DNA of 59,067 nucleotides from Vulcanimicrobiota bacterium (GTDB lineage Bacteria > Vulcanimicrobiota > Vulcanimicrobiia > Vulcanimicrobiales > Vulcanimicrobiaceae), in contig DAHUXH010000015.1 in assembly GCA_027307235.1 (NCBI GenBank), forward strand, positions 1-59,067, read 5' to 3'. Below are positions 25,221-33,458 of this stretch, one piece after another. Under the pieces are notes generated by a model. It ran no database searches and was not told the origin of the DNA. It saw nothing but the letters and a program-made list of their open reading frames with translations. The position numbers and the translations under genes were made by a program. Each line of letters opens with the position of its first letter. Within the stretch, counting starts at the first letter, position 1.

Positions 25221-26054
25221 CTAGTCGCGCTTCAGATCGACGACCAGCCGCGACGGAGTGATACCGACCTTGGTGAACTCGTAGAGATCGATCGCCTCGG
25301 CGACGATGCCGGCCTTGCGCAGTTGCGTGAGCGCCGAGCGGTAGCGCAGATCGGCGAGCACGTGCCGTTCGCTCAGGCACACGACGCCTGCGCCGAAGCC
25401 TTCACCGCGCTCGAGCACAATGGTCTTGAAACCGGCGAATGCGCTTGCATCGACCTTGTCGGCCGCGATCACGAGCGTATCGGCCGCGACGACGCCGGCG
25501 ACGCTGCGCAGCGCGGGCACGCCCGGCGCGAGCGCGACGTTTACCGTGCGGTAGCCGTGGGCACGTGCAACGGCGGCGAAGCCCTCCCGGCCGAGCGCAT
25601 TGCCCCGCGCCCCGACGCCGATGAAGGCCACGTCGCCCACAAGCAGCGCGTCACCGCCGTCGAACAATCCGGGAGGCGCGATGTGCCCCGCGATCGGAAC
25701 GTCGATCCGCGCGAACTGCGACTCGACGCGATCGGCTTCGCCGCGCCGTCCCATCGCGGTCGGGCGCATGAGCAGCGCACCGTTCTCGAAGGCGACCGCA
25801 GCATCGGCAATCGCCGTTTCTTCGGGATCGTCGCTGATGGAGTCGATCGTGACGGTCTCGACACCAAAATAGCGCAGCAGGCGCACGAGCCCGGCGTGCT
25901 GTTCGAGCGCGCGCTCGTAGACGGCGCCGGGCTCTCCCGGCAGCGGCTTCGCGCGTTCGATCGCCGGTGACGGTTTGAGCGTGAGCGCGCCGCGCAGTTT
26001 CCCGGAGGGATGCGCGATCAGGCGGGGTCCGAAATGCACCTCAGCAGTAGTCAT
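25221..26054 (-). CDS. Pentein-fold protein (DDAH/arginine deiminase family), catalytic residues missing
   Basis: A 277-residue protein with the layout of dimethylarginine dimethylaminohydrolase and related amidinotransferases: a substrate-binding LLMRPTAMGRRGE (about 94-106), FDGGDALLVG (about 131-140), FIGVGARGN and an NG-rich late segment. The catalytic His usually found in LHLK is replaced (PGVPALRS), and the C-terminal catalytic Cys usually in GGVxC is absent (FTKVGITPSRLVV). The gene is otherwise intact and coupled to its neighbours. It is probably a non-enzymatic or altered pentein. The ATG at 26054 is preferred to a TTG at 26063. Confidence 0.7.
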   Translation of the reverse strand: MTTAEVHFGPRLIAHPSGKLRGALTLKPSPAIERAKPLPGEPGAVYERALEQHAGLVRLLRYFGVETVTIDSISDDPEETAIADAAVAFENGALLMRPTAMGRRGEADRVESQFARIDVPIAGHIAPPGLFDGGDALLVGDVAFIGVGARGNALGREGFAAVARAHGYRTVNVALAPGVPALRSVAGVVAADTLVIAADKVDASAFAGFKTIVLERGEGFGAGVVCLSERHVLADLRYRSALTQLRKAGIVAEAIDLYEFTKVGITPSRLVVDLKRD

Positions 26055-26084
26055 CGGCGGCAATTTTCGACACGCGACGCCGAC

Positions 26085-28457
26085 TCACTTTGCGGCATCG
26101 TACGGCGTCACGTCGGGCCGCGCCGTGAAAAAGTCGCTCATGTCCGTCGCCAGCAGATCGCCCAGCGCCAAGGGCGCGAGCCCGAGCAATTCCTCTTCGG
26201 TCTTCAATACGCTCGCAGCAGAGAGCAGGCGTCCTCCGGAATACCGGTGTTTGGCGAACGGCGACACCACCAGCGCATAGGTGTGGAACGGGCTCACCGC
26301 ATCGGCGCCGCCGGATCCCATCGGCACGATGAAGATCGCGCTCGATGACCACGCGGGACCATGCGAGATGTTCTCGACGATGCGGCCGACCGCCGCGTCG
26401 ACCTCCGCCATCGCCGGCGCATCACCGGGAAGCGACACGCAGGTAAACGCCGGAACGTCGGTTGCCTGCGAAAATTGCGCGAAGTCTTTGACGAATTCAT
26501 CTGCACGCGCACCTGCGGAGATCGCCGGATTGCCGAGCGCAAAGGCGGTGTCGACGTGATCGGCCAGCGCAGCCTCGGCCCGAACATCCAAGGTGAAGGT
26601 TCCGCCCATCGGCGCGCGCGCTGCGTCGGGCACTGCGCTCGGCGCGAATCCGGAGAGCGTCAAGCCCGCACCGTAGTCGCGGTACGTGGCGTGCGCACGA
26701 TGCAGCGCGTCGAAGATCGTCCCCGCGCGCGGAAGATCGTCGGGATCGGCGGCATTCGAGCCGAGCGGAGCGCGAAGCGCCGTGAGCCCGTGAAACCGCT
26801 CCAGGAATGGGGACGACGCTCCCGCGAGCGCGACACTGGAATCCAGTACGGGATCGCGCGACTGCGCGTAATAGTTGCGCGCAAGCGCAAACGTGCCGGC
26901 GAGCGCGCGCAGGTTGGGAACGTTTGACGTCGCGTTCGCAGCGAAGATGCTGTCGAAGGTCGCGCCCGGTACCAGAATCTCGAAGACATGGGCGATCGCA
27001 GCGCTATGCTTGCGGCTGCGCAGCGTGGGAACGAGCGCGTTCGGCCGCGCCGCCTGCGCGATGCGCAGATAGCGCAGCGCGGAGAGCGTCACGCGCTTGA
27101 GCTGCAGACCGCGACGTGCCTCCAACGGCGCGAGCGGAACACGCTGCAGCGTGGACCAGCGCGGAGTTCCGCCGCCGGTGCTCGCACGGTCAGGTCCGAT
27201 GCCGCCGCGATTGAGCACGTAAAGGACGCGATCGTCAGCGGAAAGCGCGACGCCGACCGGCTGCCATCCGGTCGGAATCAAGCCCAGGCGGTGGAGCTTC
27301 GCCGGCTTGGTCGCGTCGAGGACGGCAACCGCGTTGATCCCCGCGAGCGCGACGAAGAGACGCTTGCCGTTGCGCGAGCGCGTAATCGCCACCGGCTGCG
27401 TGCCGAGCGGCGCTCCCGGAAAGAAGCCGAGATCCAGGCCGGAGACGACGTGCGGATTCCCACGAAGATCGACCACGACCACGCGATCGACGCCGCCCAG
27501 GCACACATACGCAAACCGGCCATCGGGTGAAGCGGCCACGGCATTGGGATGGGCCCCGCCGATTCTTGCCATGCCGTCGGGGACCCGATCGAGCGGGACG
27601 AAATCGGCCTCTCCGGCAATCCCGCCGTCCGTGCCGAGCGGCACGATCGCGAGCGACGACGACTTCATCGGGTCAGCCGCAGATACGTCAAACACCGGGG
27701 TCAAGGTCGGCGCTGCAGCCGTTGTGTACGCGGTGAGGCCTTCATCCGTCACCAGCAGCGACCGTCCGGCGATCGCCGCCGCGCTCGGAAAGAATCCGAC
27801 CGGCGTGTCATCGGGCGTACCGGAAGCAGTGTCGCCGAATGCGCTCACGGTGTTGGCGAGCCGGTTGACGGCGTAGACGCGGCTCGCATCGCGAGCGGCG
27901 GCCAACGCGACCGGGAAACCGCTTGCGCGTGCGCCCGGGGCGGGACTCGAGCCGGAATTCCAGCGGCCGCAGTTCTCATCCAACTGTCCGGTCTCGTTCA
28001 GGCACCAGACCTTCACGCCGTCAGCCGCCGTGGCGAAGACCACCGAGCGGCCCGCGCTGTCGGTCGAAACCGTGATACCACCGCTGACGTCCGCCGGCCG
28101 GGAATCGGTCACGCGCAGCGTGGCCGCGTCGAGGACGACCACCCGCGCAGCGCTGTCCAGGGCGGGCGACATCGTGCTGCTCGCTGCGGTATCGCGACTG
28201 CCAAGACTGGCGACGAGAACGAAACGCCCGTCCGGCGTGGTCGCCAAACCGGCCGATTCTGAACCCGCCACGGCACTGGTTCCGATCGGCGCGACGATGC
28301 GGCCGTCCGGCAAGATCAGATCGAACGGACGCTCTGGGTTCGGAACACCGGATGGGCGACTGCCGGCCGGCGCGACGTACGCCGTCGGCAAAGCGGCTTT
28401 CGCAGGCGCGACTAGAGTCAGCGCCAGCGCCGAGACGATGAGGACACGGGGGATCAT
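26085..28457 (-). CDS. Secreted beta-propeller / degenerate phosphoesterase fusion
   Basis: A 790-residue exported protein. Residues 1-22 are a signal peptide. A YncE-like/YVTN beta-propeller follows (about 60-440) with repeats such as TTPDGRFVLVAS, ASPDGRFAYVCLGG and LSADDRVLYVLNR. The last ~300 residues match the phosphoesterase (PF04185-like) domain seen in YncE-alkaline-phosphatase fusions by layout (IAHVFEILVP ... FDSIF; ALVVSPFAKHRYSGG ... TEEELLGLAPLALGDLLATDMSDFF). The metal-ligand motifs are degenerate. The ATG at 28457 is preferred because the signal peptide begins there. Function unknown; a secreted binding or scaffold protein is possible. Confidence 0.65.
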   Translation of the reverse strand: MIPRVLIVSALALTLVAPAKAALPTAYVAPAGSRPSGVPNPERPFDLILPDGRIVAPIGTSAVAGSESAGLATTPDGRFVLVASLGSRDTAASSTMSPALDSAARVVVLDAATLRVTDSRPADVSGGITVSTDSAGRSVVFATAADGVKVWCLNETGQLDENCGRWNSGSSPAPGARASGFPVALAAARDASRVYAVNRLANTVSAFGDTASGTPDDTPVGFFPSAAAIAGRSLLVTDEGLTAYTTAAAPTLTPVFDVSAADPMKSSSLAIVPLGTDGGIAGEADFVPLDRVPDGMARIGGAHPNAVAASPDGRFAYVCLGGVDRVVVVDLRGNPHVVSGLDLGFFPGAPLGTQPVAITRSRNGKRLFVALAGINAVAVLDATKPAKLHRLGLIPTGWQPVGVALSADDRVLYVLNRGGIGPDRASTGGGTPRWSTLQRVPLAPLEARRGLQLKRVTLSALRYLRIAQAARPNALVPTLRSRKHSAAIAHVFEILVPGATFDSIFAANATSNVPNLRALAGTFALARNYYAQSRDPVLDSSVALAGASSPFLERFHGLTALRAPLGSNAADPDDLPRAGTIFDALHRAHATYRDYGAGLTLSGFAPSAVPDAARAPMGGTFTLDVRAEAALADHVDTAFALGNPAISAGARADEFVKDFAQFSQATDVPAFTCVSLPGDAPAMAEVDAAVGRIVENISHGPAWSSSAIFIVPMGSGGADAVSPFHTYALVVSPFAKHRYSGGRLLSAASVLKTEEELLGLAPLALGDLLATDMSDFFTARPDVTPYDAAK

Positions 28458-28559
28458 TGCACCCGATGTACGTTCTTCACCGCGAAACGCCCTCGAAGGA
28501 CTCATTACCGCCGCGTCGATACGCTCGCTCGCTCGGCGCAGAGAAGCAAGAGCGGGTGA

Positions 28560-29252
28560 CTATTTTCCGTCGAGCCGGTACCCGATGCCGCGCACGCTTG
28601 CGATTTCGACCGGCGCTTCGACTTCGGTGAGCTTCTTGCGCAATGCGGCGACGTGAACGTCGACGACGCGGGTCGGAACACCCGACGTGTCGTTCCACAC
28701 GTGTTCCAGAATCTGCGCCCGCGTCAACAAGCGGCCTTCGGATTCGGCGAGGAACCACAAGAGGCGAAATTCGAGCGCGGTGAGCGTGACCGTGCGTTCG
28801 TCGTAGGCGATCGTGTGAAAGTCGCGGTTGAGCTGCGCCGTGCCGACGGTCATGAGCGAGGGAGCTTCCTTGCGCTGCGCGTGCTTGTCGCGGCGGCGAA
28901 GGAAAGACGCGACGCGCGCTACCAACTCGTTGCCGGAGAAGGGCTTCGTGATGTAGTCGTCCGCGCCCAAACCAAGTCCGAGCAAGACATCTTGCTCGCG
29001 TGAATGACCGCTCACCATCAGCACGAACGCCTGATTTGAATTGGAGAGCGACGTGCACACGTCCAAGCCGGAGATGTCGGGAAGACCGACGTCCAGGATC
29101 ACCACGTCGGGCTTGTAAGAGTCCGCCAGTTCGAGCCCTTCGGCACCGGACGGCGTCACCTTGACTTCATAGCCTGCCCGCTCGAGAACGGTCTTTTCGA
29201 GACGCGCCACGTCATCATCGTCTTCGATGACCAGGATGCGCGCTAGAGCCAT
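28560..29252 (-). CDS. OmpR/PhoB-family response regulator
   Basis: A 230-residue two-domain regulator. The receiver domain has the acidic pocket EDDDD (10-14), the phospho-accepting Asp54 (VILDVGLPD) and the conserved Lys in ITKPFSG. The C-terminal winged-helix domain (about 130-228) is of the OmpR/PhoB type (LTALEFRLLWFLAESEGRLLTRAQILEHVWN). No sensor kinase is next to it; upstream lies malic enzyme (17-bp gap) and downstream the propeller fusion gene. The partner kinase must be elsewhere. Confidence 0.92.
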   Translation of the reverse strand: MALARILVIEDDDDVARLEKTVLERAGYEVKVTPSGAEGLELADSYKPDVVILDVGLPDISGLDVCTSLSNSNQAFVLMVSGHSREQDVLLGLGLGADDYITKPFSGNELVARVASFLRRRDKHAQRKEAPSLMTVGTAQLNRDFHTIAYDERTVTLTALEFRLLWFLAESEGRLLTRAQILEHVWNDTSGVPTRVVDVHVAALRKKLTEVEAPVEIASVRGIGYRLDGK

Positions 29253-29269
29253 CGAGTTCTACCTCCCTG

Positions 29270-30712
29270 TTACACCGGCAGCGGAAGATCCTCGCCGTCC
29301 TTCCTTATCAGGGTTCGGCGAGCAATGCCTTCCTCTACAGCCGCATTGGAGACTGCTTGGGCCACTGCGTCCACGACGCGGGGATCGAAGACGCTTGGAA
29401 CGATGTATTCGGGTCCCCGCTCGTCGTCGCCGACGATCGCCGCGATGGCGCGGGCCGCCGCCAGCTTCATCCTTTCGCTGATGCGGCTGGCGCGCACGTC
29501 GAGCGCTCCGCGGAAGATGCCGGGGAAGGCCAGCAGATTGTTGACCTGATTGGGAAAATCCGAGCGCCCGGTTGCTACCACCGCGACGTACGGTGCCGCG
29601 ACGTCGGGCATGATCTCGGGTGTCGGGTTCGCCATCGCGAAAACGATCGGATCGCGCGCCATCTTCTTGAGATGCTCGGGCTGCAAGATGCCCGGTGCCG
29701 AGACGCCGATGAAGACGTCGGCACCGGAGAGCACGTCGGCGAGCGTCCCGCGGCGGTTCTCGCGATTGGTGTGCTCGGCAAGCCAGCGCCAATGCACGTT
29801 TTCGTAGCGCTCATCACGATTGATCGCGCCGCCCCGATCGACGGGAATCACGTCGCCGACCCCGGCTTCGAGCAGCATCTTGATCGTCGCCGTGCCGGCC
29901 GCACCGCTGCCCGCCACCACGATGCGCAGATCGCCCAGGTCCTTGCCGACCACCTTCGCCGCGTTGATCAACGCCGCGAGGATCACCACCGCCGTGCCGT
30001 GCTGATCGTCGTGCATGACCGGAATGTCGAGGCGCTCGATGAGCCGGCGTTCCACTTCGAAACAGCGCGGAGCCGAGATGTCTTCGAGATTGATGCCGCC
30101 GAAGACCGGCGCGATGCGAACGACGGTGTCGACGATCTCGTCGACGTCCTTGGTATCCAGACAGATCGGGAAGGCGTCGATGCCGGCGAACTGCTTGAAG
30201 AGCATCGCCTTGCCTTCCATTACCGGCAAGGCGCCGAGCGGGCCGATGTCGCCCAAACCGAGCACGGCGGTGCCGTCAGAGACGACCGCGACCGTATTGC
30301 GCTTGATTGTGAGTTGAAATGCTTTGTTCGGGTCGGCCGCGATCGCCATCGAGACGCGCGCCACACCCGGCGTGTAGACGGTCGAGAGATCCTGACGCGT
30401 CTTGACCGGAATCTTCGGCTCAACGCGAATCTTGCCGCCGAGATGGGCGAGGAAGGTGCTGTCGGAGATGCTCACGATGCGAACGCCGTCGAGCGCCTCG
30501 ACGCTGAGTCGAACGTCGTTGCCGATCACGTCCGAACTGACGTTGACGGTGACGTCGCGAACGCTGCGGTTCTTGCCGACCGAGCGCATATCGACCGCCG
30601 CGATAACCCCGCCCGCGTCCGCGATGGCGCTTGCGAGCTGCGCGAACGCGCCGGCCGTATTCGGCATCTCGACGCGCATGATGAGCGTGAAACTGATCGC
30701 TACTTGAGGCAC
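29270..30712 (-). CDS. NAD-dependent malic enzyme with N-terminal ACT domain
   Basis: A 480-residue protein. Residues 1-85 form an ACT regulatory domain (FTLIMRVEMPNTAGAFAQL), followed by the malic enzyme N-terminal domain (DLSTVYTPGVARVSMAIA; GTAVLGLGDIGPLGALPVMEGKA; HDDQHGTAVV) and a C-terminal NAD-binding domain (RIVVAGSGAAGTATIKML). It decarboxylates malate to pyruvate using NAD(P); the ACT domain probably senses an amino acid. The N-terminal ACT arrangement is seen in other bacterial malic enzymes of this short class. It lies between pmbA and the response regulator gene. Confidence 0.92.
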   Translation of the reverse strand: MPQVAISFTLIMRVEMPNTAGAFAQLASAIADAGGVIAAVDMRSVGKNRSVRDVTVNVSSDVIGNDVRLSVEALDGVRIVSISDSTFLAHLGGKIRVEPKIPVKTRQDLSTVYTPGVARVSMAIAADPNKAFQLTIKRNTVAVVSDGTAVLGLGDIGPLGALPVMEGKAMLFKQFAGIDAFPICLDTKDVDEIVDTVVRIAPVFGGINLEDISAPRCFEVERRLIERLDIPVMHDDQHGTAVVILAALINAAKVVGKDLGDLRIVVAGSGAAGTATIKMLLEAGVGDVIPVDRGGAINRDERYENVHWRWLAEHTNRENRRGTLADVLSGADVFIGVSAPGILQPEHLKKMARDPIVFAMANPTPEIMPDVAAPYVAVVATGRSDFPNQVNNLLAFPGIFRGALDVRASRISERMKLAAARAIAAIVGDDERGPEYIVPSVFDPRVVDAVAQAVSNAAVEEGIARRTLIRKDGEDLPLPV

Positions 30713-30733
30713 GCGCTACTCCTATGCGAGAGG

Positions 30734-32068
30734 TCAATTGCCACTGATCGTCATCTCCGCCACGCGAAAGGACGGCGACACGACCGTCCCGTCAAAACGC
30801 AGATCGTTTGCAACGGCGTCGATACCTGCCAGCATCTGCGGAAACGTCGCGGCGATCGTGCATTCATCGATCGGGTACGCGAGTTCGCCCCCTTCGATGA
30901 AAAATCCGCGAGCGCCGCGGCTGTAGCTCCCGGTCGCGTGCTCGGTCGCGAAACCGATCGTGTCCAGCACCAAGACGCCCTCCTCGGTCGCGGCGATCAG
31001 GTCGGCCAACGACTGCGATCCGGACTGCAGGAAGAAGTTGTTGGGGCCGATCCCGCCGGCCGAGGCGTTCCCGGTCGTCCGCGCACCCAGGCGGCGCGCG
31101 TGATAGGTGTCGTACAGAAACGTTCGCAGCACGCCCTGGTCGAAGACCACCGTGCGGCGCGTCGGCGACCCCTCGCCGTCGAAGGGCAAGGTGCCCAACC
31201 CGCGCGCCAGCGTGCCGTCGTCGATGATCGAGACCAGCGCGCTGCCGACGCGCTCGCCGACCCGATCGATCAACCACGAGTTTCCATTGGCGACATTGGC
31301 CGCGTTGAGGGCTGCGAAGACGTCGTGCAGCACACTGGCCGCCACATCGCGCTCGAAGATCACCGGCAGACGCTTCGTCGGCGGCTTGCGCGCGCCGAAG
31401 AGATCGGTGGTTCGACGCACTGCGATCGATGCAACGGTCGCGACCGGTTCGAGATCGCCGAGCGCGCGCGCCGCCGTGCCGTAACTGGCGGTGCGCTTGT
31501 CCCTGCCGTCGATGGCGACCGGCGAGGTGCTCAAGCTGGCTCGCGTTCCGGTGTGGACGCCGGAGAACCCGCGTGAGTTTGCCAGGGCCGCGGTGACGAT
31601 CGCATCGGCATAATGCGAACCACCGGAGTTGAGGATGCGTGGATCCGCATCGCGGATTGCGCGTTCGAGACCGAGCGCGTCGGCGATGCGCGCGTCGTCC
31701 GTGCGGGCGCGCAGCGCATCGTCGAACAGTTCGAGCGCAGCGACGTCGATGCTGCCGCACTCGTCGGGAAGACCGGCATGCGGGTCGATCTGCACGAAAC
31801 GCGCTTGCGCGACGACGCGCGCCATCGCATCGCGAATGTTCTCCGGCGCGAGATCAGACGTTGAAAACGACGCCTTGCGCCCGTCGATAAAAATACGCAC
31901 GCTCAAACTGACGGCGGTGGATTGCTCGAGCTTCGAAACCGTGCGATCGCGTGCTTCGCAAGAGAAGCGCTGCGCGACCGTCACCGTCGCTTCACCGTCG
32001 CCGGCTCCAGCCGCGCGCGCTGCTTCGACGGCGGCGCGCGCCACCGTCAGTGCTCGTGTCTCATCCAT
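30734..32068 (-). CDS. pmbA: TldE/PmbA-family metalloprotease subunit
   Basis: A 444-residue TldD/PmbA-family protein lacking the HExxxH zinc motif, which marks it as the non-metal partner (TldE/PmbA). Characteristic segments are present (GVHTGTRASLSTSPVA; FDGEGSPTRRTVVFDQGVLRTFLYD; IGFATEHATGSYSRGARGFFIEGGE). With TldD it forms a heterodimeric protease that in E. coli helps mature microcin B17 and removes small proteins such as CcdA. It overlaps tldD by 8 bp. Confidence 0.9.
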   Translation of the reverse strand: MDETRALTVARAAVEAARAAGAGDGEATVTVAQRFSCEARDRTVSKLEQSTAVSLSVRIFIDGRKASFSTSDLAPENIRDAMARVVAQARFVQIDPHAGLPDECGSIDVAALELFDDALRARTDDARIADALGLERAIRDADPRILNSGGSHYADAIVTAALANSRGFSGVHTGTRASLSTSPVAIDGRDKRTASYGTAARALGDLEPVATVASIAVRRTTDLFGARKPPTKRLPVIFERDVAASVLHDVFAALNAANVANGNSWLIDRVGERVGSALVSIIDDGTLARGLGTLPFDGEGSPTRRTVVFDQGVLRTFLYDTYHARRLGARTTGNASAGGIGPNNFFLQSGSQSLADLIAATEEGVLVLDTIGFATEHATGSYSRGARGFFIEGGELAYPIDECTIAATFPQMLAGIDAVANDLRFDGTVVSPSFRVAEMTISGN

Positions 32069-33458
32069 CGGCAGTGCCTCCCACGGTGATCGACGAGATC
32101 TTCACCGTCGGCATACCGACGCCGACCGGCACGTATTGCCCGCCTTTTCCGCAAGTGTAATGCCGGCTCGACAGCCGTGCATCGTTGCCGACCGCGACCA
32201 CTTTCGTCATCGCATCGGGTCCGTTGCCGACGATGGTGGCATTCTTCACCGCAGCCGTGACGCGCCCGTTCTCGACGAGATACCCCTCGGCGACCATGAA
32301 CACAAAGTCACCTTTGCTGATCTCGACCTGTCCGCCCGCGAACGACTTGGCGTAGATGCCGCGCTTGGTCGATGCGATGATCTCATCGACGCTCGACTCA
32401 CCCGACGGCATGTGGGTGTTGCACATGCGCGGCTGCGGCATCACGCGAAACGATTGGCGCCGTCCGCTTCCGGTGGACGTGACGTTCATCAACCGCGCGT
32501 TCTGACGATCTTGCATGTAGCCGCGCAAGATGCCGCGCTCGACCAGCACTTTATGCTGTCCCGGAATGCCTTCGTCGTCGACCCCGATGCTGCCGCGCTC
32601 TTCGTCGAGATTGCCGTCGTCGAAGATCGTGACCAGTTCACTTGCGACGCGCTCGCCGACGCGGCCGCTGTAGAGCGAGATGCCCTCGCGGTTGAAATCG
32701 CTTTCGAGGCCGTGTCCGACCGCTTCGTGCAACAGCACACCGCCGCCGCCCGCGCCGACGATCATCTCCATCTCGCCGGCCGGCGCAGGAATCGCCTCCA
32801 GGTTTACTATCGCGCGGCGCGCCGCCTCGCGCGCGATCGTCTCGGGCGTGGTGACGTCGTAGAACGCGAGCGACGTGCGTCCGCCGTCGCCGTGAAAACC
32901 GTTGCCGCGCTCGCCGTTCGTGTTCGAGACGACTTGAACCCCGAATGACACCAGCGGCCGGCGATCGTGGACGAGCGCGCCGTCACTGGAGGCGATCCAC
33001 ACCTCCTGCACTTCATCGGTGACGGTGGCATTGACCGCGACGATGCGCGGATCGAAGGCGCGCGCAGCCGTGTCGGCGCGCTCGAGCATGCGCACGTAGA
33101 TGCTTGCATCGCGTGCGATCTCGTGCCGCGTGTCATATGGGAAGTGAATCTCGCGCGGCGCGACCGCGATCCGCCCGGCCGTTCCGCTGGGCGCGGTCCG
33201 TGCGATGAGCGACGCGGTGCGCGCCGCGCGTTCGAGTGCTTCGAACGAGAGATCGTCGGAATAGGCGTACCCGGCCGACTCACCGCAAAGGACGCGAATG
33301 CCCGTGCCGACGGTAATGCCGAGCGAGGTCTCGTGAATCGCCCCGCGCATGAGCCGAAAACCGACCGAGGTGCGGCGTTCGCAGAAGACGTCGGCGAAGT
33401 CGCCTCCGTGCGCCAGCGCAAGCGACAACAGCCGGTCGAATGTCTGCCGGTCCAGCAT
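32061..33458 (-). CDS. tldD: TldD metalloprotease
   Basis: A 465-residue TldD with the HExxxH zinc motif HEAVGH at residues 244-249, and the family context (GGVLLHEAVGHGLESDF; GSIGVDDEGIPGQHKVLVERGILRGYM; RMCNTHMPSGES). It is the metal-bearing subunit of the TldD-TldE protease. Its start overlaps the M1 aminopeptidase stop by one base (TGATG), and pmbA follows with an 8-bp overlap, so three peptide-degrading genes are coupled. Confidence 0.93.
   Translation of the reverse strand: MLDRQTFDRLLSLALAHGGDFADVFCERRTSVGFRLMRGAIHETSLGITVGTGIRVLCGESAGYAYSDDLSFEALERAARTASLIARTAPSGTAGRIAVAPREIHFPYDTRHEIARDASIYVRMLERADTAARAFDPRIVAVNATVTDEVQEVWIASSDGALVHDRRPLVSFGVQVVSNTNGERGNGFHGDGGRTSLAFYDVTTPETIAREAARRAIVNLEAIPAPAGEMEMIVGAGGGGVLLHEAVGHGLESDFNREGISLYSGRVGERVASELVTIFDDGNLDEERGSIGVDDEGIPGQHKVLVERGILRGYMQDRQNARLMNVTSTGSGRRQSFRVMPQPRMCNTHMPSGESSVDEIIASTKRGIYAKSFAGGQVEISKGDFVFMVAEGYLVENGRVTAAVKNATIVGNGPDAMTKVVAVGNDARLSSRHYTCGKGGQYVPVGVGMPTVKISSITVGGTADG

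Noticed and set aside
29357-31576. Long forward open frame of about 739 residues antisense to malic enzyme and pmbA
   Set aside because: Composition is Arg/Asp-rich and shadow-like, and the reverse strand carries clear enzyme motifs. High GC makes antisense frames stay open.
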